Assembly: GCA_049323755.1 (NCBI GenBank)
Contig: JBMOPE010000026.1
Coordinates: forward strand, 186,001-250,000
DNA length: 64,000 nucleotides
Direction: 5' to 3'
DNA from: BRHc4a sp049323755
Lineage (GTDB): Bacteria > Bacillota > Desulfotomaculia > Desulfotomaculales > Desulfocucumaceae
Shown here piece by piece: positions 24,788 through 32,160 of this stretch; the stretch's first letter is position 1, and the number at the start of each line of letters is the position of its first letter. The position numbers and the translations under genes are program-made. A model generated the notes under the pieces. It worked only from the letters and a program-made list of their open reading frames with translations, did not search any database and was not told the DNA's origin.

Positions 24788-25608
24788 TGGGTGGTAAAAA
24801 AAGAATAGCCGGGAAATTTGCAAGTCTCCGGGAAAAAGGAGAAAAAGGCCTCATTTCTTATGTTACGGCGGGATATCCAAATGTAGAAGACTGTGTTGAG
24901 ATTGTCAGGGCACTGGCTGATCACTCAGACCTGATTGAAATAGGAATACCCTTTTCAGATCCTGTGGCCGACGGCCCTATAATACAAAATTCCTCTTACC
25001 AGGCCCTGGTTGGAGGTATAAAGCAGGCTGACATTTTTAAAATGGCAGCTAAAATAAGATCATTTACTGATTTGCCCATTCTTTTTATGACCTATTACAA
25101 CCCGGTAATCCGATCCGGGATAGAAAACTTCGTTAAAAACACCGCTTCTATCGGAATAGACGGCCTTATAGTCCCCGATCTCCCAGTGGAGGAGGATGAC
25201 AGGCTGAGAGGTTGCATGGATAAATACAGCCTTTCCCTTGTGCCGCTTGCAGCTCCCACCTCGACTGGCCGGAGGCTGGAAGAAATCTCCCGGAAAGGTG
25301 ACAGCTTTATTTATTGCGTATCCGTTACAGGTGTAACCGGTTCCAGTAATGTAATCAGCTCCGACCTGAATTTATTCTCAGAAAGGGTAAGAAAGCATAC
25401 TTCACTACCCTTGGCGGTAGGTTTTGGTATATCCGGCCCCGAAATAGCCCGCAGGGCAGCAGCCGGCTTTGATGCTGTTGTGGTGGGCAGCGCGATAGTA
25501 AAGGCAATAGATGGAAGCGGCGGTCTTTCAGGGGCAATAGGAAGGGTCAGCAGCCTGGCCGGCAGCATTAAGGAAGTCCTTATAAACGGAGGAGATGATA
25601 ATGAATAA
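24787..25608 (+). CDS. trpA: Tryptophan synthase alpha subunit
   Basis: TrpA cleaves indole-3-glycerol phosphate and channels indole to TrpB. The 273-residue barrel carries YVTAGYPNVED, the catalytic Glu in IEIGIPFSDPVADGP (near residue 50), Asp in GLIVPDLPVEE (near 130) and VGFGIS near 214. It overlaps trpB by one base and the following aroF by 8 bases, consistent with one transcript. Confidence 0.96.
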   Translation: MGGKKRIAGKFASLREKGEKGLISYVTAGYPNVEDCVEIVRALADHSDLIEIGIPFSDPVADGPIIQNSSYQALVGGIKQADIFKMAAKIRSFTDLPILFMTYYNPVIRSGIENFVKNTASIGIDGLIVPDLPVEEDDRLRGCMDKYSLSLVPLAAPTSTGRRLEEISRKGDSFIYCVSVTGVTGSSNVISSDLNLFSERVRKHTSLPLAVGFGISGPEIARRAAAGFDAVVVGSAIVKAIDGSGGLSGAIGRVSSLAGSIKEVLINGGDDNE

Positions 25609-26404
25609 AATGCTGGCCATGCGTGGGGGTGAAAATAAAAGCACCTTAGTGGATATTGGTCCATGCAGAATAGGTGACGGAAACCTTGTAATAATAGCAG
25701 GTCCTTGCGCAGTTGAAAGCATGGATCAGATGATTTACCTAGCCAGTATTCTAAAAAAAATGGGAGTAACAATCATTCGGGGCGGTGCTTTTAAACCAAG
25801 AACTTCTCCATACTCATTTCAGGGACTGGGTGAGGAAGGCCTTAAAATACTGGCCGCCGCCAGGGAGGAAACAGGACTTCCCTTTGTTACCGAGGCAACC
25901 GACAGCAGCACACTGGAAAAGGCCTGCGTCTACGCCGACATAATACAAATAGGCAGCAGAAACATGCAGAACTTTTCCCTGCTCAAAGAAGCCGGAAAGT
26001 CCGGAAAGCCCGTTATCTTAAAAAGAGGTTTTTCGTCAACACTGGAAGAGTGGATAATGGCAGCTGAATATATTGCTGCTGAAGGAAATAATAAAATAAT
26101 ATTTTGTGAAAGAGGAATAAGAACCTTCGAGAGCTACACAAGAAACACCATGGACATAAGCGCCATACCTTCAATTAAAGAATTGTCCCACTTCCCTGTT
26201 ATAGCAGACCCCAGCCACGGCACCGGAAAACGGAGCCTTGTGGGCCCTCTGGCCAGGGCTTCGGTGGCGGCAGGAGCCGACGGGATTATGCTGGAGGTCC
26301 ATGAAAACCCTCCGGGAGCCCTCTCCGACGGTGCTCAGTCCCTTTACCCTTCGGAACTGGAAGGCCTAATCCCATCACTGCATAGGCTAAAGGGTAGTGC
26401 ATGA
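25601..26404 (+). CDS. aroF: DAHP synthase, short form without regulatory domain, in the trp operon
   Basis: 3-deoxy-7-phosphoheptulonate synthase (type I-beta) joins PEP and erythrose 4-phosphate at the entry of the shikimate pathway. Core motifs: AGPCAVES near residue 31, RGGAFKPRTSPYSFQG near 60, QIGSRNMQNF, VILKRG, and DPSHGTG near 205. At 267 residues it is the catalytic barrel alone; the ferredoxin-like N-terminal domain present in the paralogue at 26926 is missing. I use the ATG at 25601, 6 bases after GGAGGAG. It is the last gene of the trp transcript. Confidence 0.93.
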   Translation: MNKMLAMRGGENKSTLVDIGPCRIGDGNLVIIAGPCAVESMDQMIYLASILKKMGVTIIRGGAFKPRTSPYSFQGLGEEGLKILAAAREETGLPFVTEATDSSTLEKACVYADIIQIGSRNMQNFSLLKEAGKSGKPVILKRGFSSTLEEWIMAAEYIAAEGNNKIIFCERGIRTFESYTRNTMDISAIPSIKELSHFPVIADPSHGTGKRSLVGPLARASVAAGADGIMLEVHENPPGALSDGAQSLYPSELEGLIPSLHRLKGSA

Positions 26405-26415
26405 GGGCTTTAGGG

Positions 26416-26595
26416 TATTCCTCAATTGGTCGGAGGGACTAATGGGACATCCTCAATTGGTCGGAGGAGCTATTGGGTATTCCCGACTGGTCGGAGGAAC
26501 TAAAGGGTCATTCTCAATTGGTCGGAGGGGCTAAAAGGTATTCCTATTTGGTCGGAGTTATTAAATAAAATAAGTAGTACTTAGACTCCGACCAA
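26416..26595. repeat. Five-copy 30/31-nt tandem array plus one inverted copy
   Basis: TTGGTCGGAG (one CTGGTCGGAG) recurs at 26426, 26457, 26487, 26518 and 26548: spacings 31, 30, 31, 30. Between cores are related, degenerate sequences (GGACTAATGGG, GAGCTATTGGG, AACTAAAGGG, GGCTAAAAGG). An inverted core, CTCCGACCAA, is at 26586-26595 and can form a hairpin with the last copy. Located between the two aroF genes. Confidence 0.8.
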
Positions 26596-26669
26596 TCGGA
26601 AATGCATCTTCGGCCATGAAATACTTCTCCGGCCCCTCCCGACAGAATTATTACTCAGGATAAGTATTG

Positions 26670-26698
26670 TTGGCATAACCGCATTGTGGTAATATAAG
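26670..26698 (+). promoter_or_regulatory. Promoter of the aroF-tyrA-aroA block
   Basis: TTGGCA at 26670-26675, 17 bases, then TATAAG at 26693-26698. It is the best sigma-A-type match in this intergenic region and would give a leader of about 220 bases. Confidence 0.55.
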
Positions 26699-26704
26699 TC
26701 TTGT

Positions 26705-26825
26705 AGAACGGATGGATGGTTTAATAAGGTGCCCTTCAGAAATGTAGGACGGCAGTACGGCAGGGGGGGATGAATGTGTTCACCAGAACTTACCGCACCC
26801 CATAGGGGTGCTTTGTCTTTTTTTC
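26705..26825 (+). promoter_or_regulatory. Unidentified leader RNA ending in a terminator
   Basis: After the promoter, about 90 bases of G-rich leader lead to a hairpin (GCACCCC / GGGGTGC, 26794-26810, loop ATA) and TTTGTCTTTTTTT. The terminator stands about 100 bases before aroF, so it can act as an attenuator. I recognise no T-box, TRAP array or known riboswitch consensus in it. Confidence 0.55.
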
Positions 26826-26925
26826 ATATATATTACATTGAATTTTAACTCAAATTCATTATTGAAGAATTTCTTGCCAATTACTCGGAAAAATTAATTA
26901 CATAAACTGAGGAGGAAAATTAGTC

Positions 26926-27939
26926 TTGATAGTTGTAATGAATCATGGTGCAGAAAAAAATGATATAGATTCCGTAATTGAAAAACTGGAAAAGTTAGGT
27001 TTTCAAATTCACCTTTCCGAAGGCGTTGAAAGAACAATAATCGGAGCCATTGGTGATAAGACTAGGCTTGGGGACATGGCGCTGGAGGCCATGCCCGGGG
27101 TTGAAAAGGTGGTTCCCATACTGATGCCCTTTAAGCTGGCCAGCAGAAATTTTAAAGAACAGAATACAGTAATTCGTATTGGAAACATAGAGTTAGGGGG
27201 AGACACCATCCATGTTATGGCTGGTCCATGCGCAGTGGAAAGCAAGGAACAGCTCCTGGAGGCGGCTCACCGGGTTAAGGATGCCGGCGCAACAATATTG
27301 AGGGGCGGTGCCTTCAAGCCCCGCACATCTCCATACTCTTTCCAGGGTCTTGAGGAGAAAGGGCTGGAGATGCTGGCAGAGGCCAGAGAGGCCACCGGAC
27401 TTTATATTGTGACGGAGGTAATGGACCCCAGAACCCTTCCTCTTGTAGCCCAGTATGCTGATATAATTCAGATTGGCACCCGTAACATGCAGAATTTTTT
27501 CCTGCTTAAAGAGGTTGCCACAGTTGGTAAGCCTGTTCTTTTAAAGAGAGGTCTTTCGGCAACTATAGAGGAGTGGCTCATGGCTGCCGAATACATTATA
27601 TCGGGGGGCAACAACCAGGTTATACTCTGCGAAAGAGGCATCCGCACCTTTGAAACATACACTAGAAACTCACTTGACTTAACTTCGGTGCCTGTACTGA
27701 AACACCTTTCACACCTTCCGGTTATCGTTGACCCCAGCCACGCCATAGGTAAATGGCAATATGTTCAGCCCATGGCAAGGGCTTCCATTGCAGCCGGTGC
27801 GGACGGCCTGATAATTGAAGTTCATCCAAACCCGTCTGAGGCCCTGTGTGACGGGCCCCAGTCACTGACACCGGAAAACTTTAAAAATCTTATGGAAGAA
27901 GTGCGGCAAGTCAGCAAAATTATGAACAGGAAAATGTAA
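26926..27939 (+). CDS. aroF: DAHP synthase with N-terminal regulatory domain
   Basis: Second type I-beta DAHP synthase, 337 residues. Residues 1-70 (IVVMNHGAEKNDIDSVIEKL, then GVERTIIGAIGD) form the ferredoxin-like domain that in Thermotoga-type enzymes mediates feedback inhibition by Tyr or Phe. The catalytic barrel follows with AGPCAVES, GAFKPRTSPYSFQG, QIGTRNMQNF and DPSHAIGK. The TTG start lies 10 bases after GAGGAGG and matches the family N-terminus. It leads the block with tyrA and aroA. Confidence 0.95.
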   Translation: MIVVMNHGAEKNDIDSVIEKLEKLGFQIHLSEGVERTIIGAIGDKTRLGDMALEAMPGVEKVVPILMPFKLASRNFKEQNTVIRIGNIELGGDTIHVMAGPCAVESKEQLLEAAHRVKDAGATILRGGAFKPRTSPYSFQGLEEKGLEMLAEAREATGLYIVTEVMDPRTLPLVAQYADIIQIGTRNMQNFFLLKEVATVGKPVLLKRGLSATIEEWLMAAEYIISGGNNQVILCERGIRTFETYTRNSLDLTSVPVLKHLSHLPVIVDPSHAIGKWQYVQPMARASIAAGADGLIIEVHPNPSEALCDGPQSLTPENFKNLMEEVRQVSKIMNRKM

Positions 27940-27940
27940 C

Positions 27941-29050
27941 ATGTCTGATAAACCCCTCTTTAATAAAGTAGCTATTATTGGAGTAGGACTCATAGGCGGC
28001 TCAATGGGAATGGCCATGCTGCGGAAATCCCTGGCAGGTGAGGTCATAGGTGTGGGCCGAAACCGGGAATCCCTTGAACTGGCCGTTGAATACGGAGCTA
28101 TTAACAGCTACTCATTAAACAATGAAAATGTGTCCGGGTGTGACCTTGTTATAGTGGCCACACCCGTGGGCACTACTATCGACATAATATCCAGCCTGGA
28201 CCCCTTTATTGGGCCAGGCACTATCATTACTGATGTGGGCAGCACGAAAGCAGCCATAGTTGAAGGTTCCGGCACCGTGCTTCCCAGCGGTGCCGTGTTC
28301 ATTGGGGGACACCCCATGGCCGGCTCCGAAAGAGAAGGTGTAAACGGCGCTGACCCATATCTTTTTGAAAACGCCTTTTATGTTCTTACACCCTCCGAGG
28401 GCACACCCCGGGATTGTGTTGAAAAAATGATTATGCTGGTTGAGGGAATAGGTGCAAAACCCATAATAATGAACCCTGAGGAACATGATTTGTCGGTGGC
28501 CTCTGTAAGTCACCTTCCGCACCTGATAGCCGCCACGCTGGTAAATTCTCTTTTTGACATGCCGGGAGGAGAAAAAAAATCTCTGCTTGCTGCCGGAGGT
28601 TTCCGGGACACAACAAGAATAGCAGCCGGAAATCCAGATATGTGGCGTGATATCTTTAAAACCAACCGGAAATTCATACTGGAGGCCCTCAATTATTTCA
28701 GGGAAAGACTTGATGAATTTCAAAATGCATTAGCAATTTCTGATGAACCAATTATTTACGACCTCCTTTCCAGGGCAAGGACTCTAAAGAACGGAATGCC
28801 GGCCAGGAGAAAGGGGTACCTGCCGATATACTGGGAGATTGTAGTTACGGTTCCGGACAAGCCCGGTGTAATTGGTGATATTGCAGGCATTCTGGGAGGT
28901 TCGGGCATTAATATCAGCGATATCGAGATATTAAGAGTAAGAGAGGGTGAAGGAGGTACTATCAGGCTTGCCTTCGCAACAGAAAGCGAGCAGGAAGCCG
29001 CGGTATCTCTATTAAACAAGGAAGGCATACCCTCAAAAAAGAGACATTAG
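27941..29050 (+). CDS. tyrA: Prephenate dehydrogenase with C-terminal ACT domain
   Basis: TyrA oxidises and decarboxylates prephenate to 4-hydroxyphenylpyruvate. The NAD-binding motif GVGLIGGSMGMA is at residues 14-25, and the catalytic His region HPMAGSEREGV near 124. Residues about 295-365 are an ACT domain (VTVPDKPGVIGDIAGILGG, then INISDIEILR), expected to bind tyrosine. Length 369 residues fits Firmicutes TyrA. It follows aroF by one base, so translation is coupled. Confidence 0.95.
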   Translation: MSDKPLFNKVAIIGVGLIGGSMGMAMLRKSLAGEVIGVGRNRESLELAVEYGAINSYSLNNENVSGCDLVIVATPVGTTIDIISSLDPFIGPGTIITDVGSTKAAIVEGSGTVLPSGAVFIGGHPMAGSEREGVNGADPYLFENAFYVLTPSEGTPRDCVEKMIMLVEGIGAKPIIMNPEEHDLSVASVSHLPHLIAATLVNSLFDMPGGEKKSLLAAGGFRDTTRIAAGNPDMWRDIFKTNRKFILEALNYFRERLDEFQNALAISDEPIIYDLLSRARTLKNGMPARRKGYLPIYWEIVVTVPDKPGVIGDIAGILGGSGINISDIEILRVREGEGGTIRLAFATESEQEAAVSLLNKEGIPSKKRH

Positions 29051-29066
29051 AAAGGATGTTTTTTAA

Positions 29067-30356
29067 ATAGAAAAGATAATATTTAAATCTAAAGGGCTTG
29101 TCGGAAATACGACTGTGCCGGGAGACAAATCAATATCTCACAGGGCTGTAATGATTGGCTCAATAGCTGAAGGTAATACACATATTGAGAACTTTCTTAC
29201 CGGTGAAGACTGCCTGGCAACGATGAACTGCTTTAAAGCTATGGGTATAGAGTTTGAGGGTCCTCATGACGGCTTCCTCGTAGTTAGGGGAAAAGGGCTT
29301 GATGGGCTGATGGAGCCTGAAAAGATACTGGACGCTGCAAACTCGGGAACCACAATCCGCCTGATGACCGGAATTCTTTCAGGTCAGCCGTTTTTAAGTA
29401 TGATTACCGGAGATGATTCCCTGAAAAAAAGACCAATGGGCAGGGTAATTGAGCCGCTTACCCTGATGGGATCGAACATCATGGGCAGGAAACAAAACAC
29501 CCTTCCGCCACTGGCCATTCGGGGAGGAAATTTAAAGCCTGTGGATTATACCACTCAGGTTGCAAGCGCCCAGATAAAGTCTTCTATTCTTTTTGCGGGG
29601 CTTTTCGCAAACGGAAAAACATCTGTTACGGAACCTGCCAGGTCAAGAGATCATTCCGAAAGAATGCTTAAATACTTTGGAGCTGAGGTTGAAACAGAGG
29701 GAAACAGGGTTACATTAAAAGGCCTGCCTTCACTCAAAGGTACTGATATAAAAATACCGGGAGATATTTCTTCGGCAGCTTTTTTAATGGTAGCTGCTGC
29801 CCTAGTGCCGGGTTCTGACCTAACAATAAGAAATGTCGGTACAAATCCCACCAGAGACGGGATAATACATGCCCTAAAAAAAATGGGCGCAAATATTGAA
29901 ATAATCGATACCACTGTATCTTGCGGAGAGCCTGTATCTGATATCAGGGTGCGTCACTCAGAGCTTAAAGGAATAACTGTTGAGGGCGACCTGATACCCA
30001 GGCTGATTGATGAAATTCCTGCGCTGGCGGTTGCGGCCTCTGTGGCCGAAGGCGAAACGGTGGTAAAAGACGCCGCTGAGTTGAAAGTCAAGGAGTCAAA
30101 CCGTATATCGGCGATTGTTGAAGAGCTAAAAAAATTCGGTGTAAATATAGTCGAGCTTCCTGACGGGTTTATAGTGCATCCGGGAAATAAGCTGCAAGGT
30201 GCAATAGTTGATACCAGAATGGACCACCGCATAGCCATGGCCATGTCGGTTGCAGGTTTGATATCTGAGGGAGAAACCGTTATCAAAGGCTGCCAGTATG
30301 TAAACATATCCTTCCCAGGCTTTTTTGATGTATTAAAATCATTAGGAATAGAATAA
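29067..30356 (+). CDS. aroA: EPSP synthase (3-phosphoshikimate 1-carboxyvinyltransferase), class II motifs
   Basis: AroA joins PEP to shikimate 3-phosphate. Motifs: PGDKSISHRA, NSGTTIRLMTG, GDDSLKKRPMGR. The four class II (glyphosate-tolerant type) signatures are present: GDKS, SAQIK, RDHSE and NPTR. Homology starts at KIIFKSKGLVGN, upstream of the first GTG (29115). The only upstream in-frame codon at good distance from the AAAGGA site is ATA 29067; an ATG at 29056 is one base out of frame. I place the start at 29067 provisionally. A terminator overlaps the stop. Confidence 0.9.
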   Translation: MEKIIFKSKGLVGNTTVPGDKSISHRAVMIGSIAEGNTHIENFLTGEDCLATMNCFKAMGIEFEGPHDGFLVVRGKGLDGLMEPEKILDAANSGTTIRLMTGILSGQPFLSMITGDDSLKKRPMGRVIEPLTLMGSNIMGRKQNTLPPLAIRGGNLKPVDYTTQVASAQIKSSILFAGLFANGKTSVTEPARSRDHSERMLKYFGAEVETEGNRVTLKGLPSLKGTDIKIPGDISSAAFLMVAAALVPGSDLTIRNVGTNPTRDGIIHALKKMGANIEIIDTTVSCGEPVSDIRVRHSELKGITVEGDLIPRLIDEIPALAVAASVAEGETVVKDAAELKVKESNRISAIVEELKKFGVNIVELPDGFIVHPGNKLQGAIVDTRMDHRIAMAMSVAGLISEGETVIKGCQYVNISFPGFFDVLKSLGIE

Positions 30357-30390
30357 TAAAGCCTGAACAATACTTCGTTCAGGCTTTATT
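30355..30390 (+). terminator. Terminator of the aroF-tyrA-aroA block
   Basis: A perfect 14-bp stem (AATAAAGCCTGAAC / GTTCAGGCTTTATT) with an 8-base loop begins at the aroA stop codon. A second, identical copy stands at 30582-30617, to the right of the gap, as part of the duplicated flank. Confidence 0.8.
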
Positions 30391-30397
30391 AATGAAA

Positions 30398-30473
30398 GGG
30401 GACACACCTGCTGAAGTAAAATGCAATAGATTAAGACAGGAATGTCCCCAACAGTGAAAGGGGACACACCTGC
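30398..30473. repeat. GGGGACA / TGTCCCC inverted units, left of the gap
   Basis: Units start with GGGGACACACCTGC at 30398 and 30460 (period 62) and each ends with its complement AATGTCCCC (30443-30449 in the first), so each unit is a potential hairpin. The second unit runs into the gap. Confidence 0.7.
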
Positions 30474-30573
30474 NNNNNNNNNNNNNNNNNNNNNNNNNNN
30501 NNNNNNNNNNNNNNNNNNNNNNNNNNNNNNNNNNNNNNNNNNNNNNNNNNNNNNNNNNNNNNNNNNNNNNNNN
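30474..30573. other. Assembly gap of 100 N
   Basis: One hundred N. The 127 bases before it (30347-30473) equal the 127 bases after it (30574-30700), so it is probably a scaffolding artefact, not missing sequence. Confidence 0.95.
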
Positions 30574-30748
30574 AATAGAATAATAAAGCCTGAACAATAC
30601 TTCGTTCAGGCTTTATTAATGAAAGGGGACACACCTGCTGAAGTAAAATGCAATAGATTAAGACAGGAATGTCCCCAACAGTGAAAGGGGACACACCTGC
30701 AAAAGCAAAATGCAATAGATTAAGACAGGAATGTCCTCAACAATTAAA
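30574..30748. repeat. Repeated flank and GGGGACA inverted units, right of the gap
   Basis: The first 127 bases repeat 30347-30473, including the last codons of aroA and its terminator. GGGGACA units begin at 30625 and 30687; the last one ends TGTCCTC (30732-30738), a slightly decayed arm. Bases 30749-30871 hold no gene. Confidence 0.8.
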
Positions 30749-30871
30749 GTTGATACTTTAATGAAGTAATCCACCCTGAAAATAAAAAAAGGAAATGGCT
30801 TTCAAATGTCGAAAATAACTCTGTCATCGTAAGTTTGTGATATTTTGGTCAAGGATTTGGAGAGAGATAAA

Positions 30872-31549
30872 ATGCCCCCAAAAGTTTCCATAGCAATAGA
30901 CGGGCCTGCAGGAGCAGGAAAAAGCACCGTGGCAAAGGGTGTTGCCCGTGCGCTGGGATACAAATATGTTGATACCGGCGCTATGTACAGAGCCTTAACA
31001 TTGCTGGCCATTGAAAAAAACATTGACCTGAATAATACTTTAGCCCTTGGTGAACTGGCAAAGAATACAAAAATTGATATAATAGATAATAGTGAAAAAA
31101 GGGTAACAGTACTATTGAACGGCGTTGATGTAACTGATAGTATCAGAAGTCCCCTGGTAACAAAAAGTGTTTCCGATGTTGCCAAAGTTCCGGAAGTCAG
31201 AAGTGTCCTTGTAGAAGCTCAAAAGAATATGGCCCTGGACGGCGGTGTGGTTATGGAGGGCAGGGACATAGGCACTGTGGTACTACCCCATGCCCGGTAT
31301 AAGTTTTTTATAGTGGCCTCGCCTCTGGAACGGGCAAAAAGAAGAGCAAAGGACCTGGTAAACCTTGGCTTTCAGGTAGACATCGAAAAGCTGGCAGAGG
31401 ATATTCAAAAAAGAGACTACATAGACAGCAACAGGGAGGTTAACCCACTTAAGCCCGCCGAAGACGCGAGGATTATTGACTGCACTAACATGACTGCCCA
31501 GCAAGTTGTAGACATGCTTGTCAGAACCGTTACGGAGGACCTTTCCTGA
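30872..31549 (+). CDS. cmk: Cytidylate kinase
   Basis: Cmk phosphorylates CMP and dCMP. The 225-residue protein begins with the P-loop AIDGPAGAGKSTVAK (residues 7-21), followed by DTGAMYRALTL and the MEGRDIGTVVLPHA stretch near 128. I use the ATG at 30872, 8 bases after GGAGAG; a TTG 27 bases upstream is in frame but not conserved in the family. It overlaps plsC by one base, and the cmk-plsC-ispH order is common in clostridia. Confidence 0.94.
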   Translation: MPPKVSIAIDGPAGAGKSTVAKGVARALGYKYVDTGAMYRALTLLAIEKNIDLNNTLALGELAKNTKIDIIDNSEKRVTVLLNGVDVTDSIRSPLVTKSVSDVAKVPEVRSVLVEAQKNMALDGGVVMEGRDIGTVVLPHARYKFFIVASPLERAKRRAKDLVNLGFQVDIEKLAEDIQKRDYIDSNREVNPLKPAEDARIIDCTNMTAQQVVDMLVRTVTEDLS

Positions 31550-32160
31550 TGTTATACAGGGTCGCCTGGATATTGTGCAGGACTTATCTGTTGGTTATTC
31601 GCAGAATAAGTATATCCGGAACCGAACACGTTCCCCGGCAGGGCGGACTTATTCTGGTAAGCAATCATGTAAGCTATTTAGATCCTGTGGCAATCGCAAG
31701 CTCGTTGCCACAATCAAGGCATGTATATTTTATGGCAAAATATGAATTATTTAAAATACCCCTTCTCGGATTTATAATAACAAGACTTGGCGCCTTTTCA
31801 GTCAAAAGGGGAGGAGCTGATCGCTCAGCCATTAGAACTGCTCTTAGTCATCTGGATAATGGCCGGGTTGTGGGAATATTTCCAGAAGGCACCAGGAACA
31901 CAACAAAAGAGGAAATGCTTGAGCCCCACATGGGGGCAGCTATGCTTTCACTAAAAGCCGGCGTTCCAGTTCTTCCGGTAGCTGTTACCGGCTCACGGGG
32001 GTTTTTCAGAAAGGTATCGGTCCGGTTTGGCGAGCCAATGTATTTCAATAGTGACCCTGCTGGCAAGAAAGCCGGAAGAAAAGAGTTGGTTGACATAAGC
32101 ACCAAAATAATGGCCAAAGTGGCCGGTTTGATGGACACAAAAAGCGGTGATATTATTTGA
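31549..32160 (+). CDS. plsC: 1-acyl-sn-glycerol-3-phosphate acyltransferase
   Basis: PlsC adds the second acyl chain during phosphatidic acid synthesis at the membrane. Block I NHVSYLD (catalytic His and Asp, near residue 40) and block III FPEGTRN (near 110) are both present, in 203 residues. An N-terminal hydrophobic segment (YRVAWILCRTYLLVI) may insert in the membrane. One-base overlap with cmk and four-base overlap with ispH indicate one operon. Confidence 0.93.
   Translation: MLYRVAWILCRTYLLVIRRISISGTEHVPRQGGLILVSNHVSYLDPVAIASSLPQSRHVYFMAKYELFKIPLLGFIITRLGAFSVKRGGADRSAIRTALSHLDNGRVVGIFPEGTRNTTKEEMLEPHMGAAMLSLKAGVPVLPVAVTGSRGFFRKVSVRFGEPMYFNSDPAGKKAGRKELVDISTKIMAKVAGLMDTKSGDII

Noticed and set aside
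26416..26595. CRISPR array
   Set aside because: The cores are only about 10-11 bases, the intervening sequences are related to each other, and no cas gene is present.
29056..29070. Programmed -1 frameshift at the T6A3 tract before aroA
   Set aside because: The zero-frame codons (TTT AAA TAG) do not form a good X XXY YYZ site, and slipping puts a TAA stop in the shifted frame. An AUA start or sequencing error is simpler.
30347..30700. Genuine duplication of the aroA terminator region
   Set aside because: The repeat begins within the last codons of aroA and has exactly the k-mer length 127, which fits redundant contig ends better.
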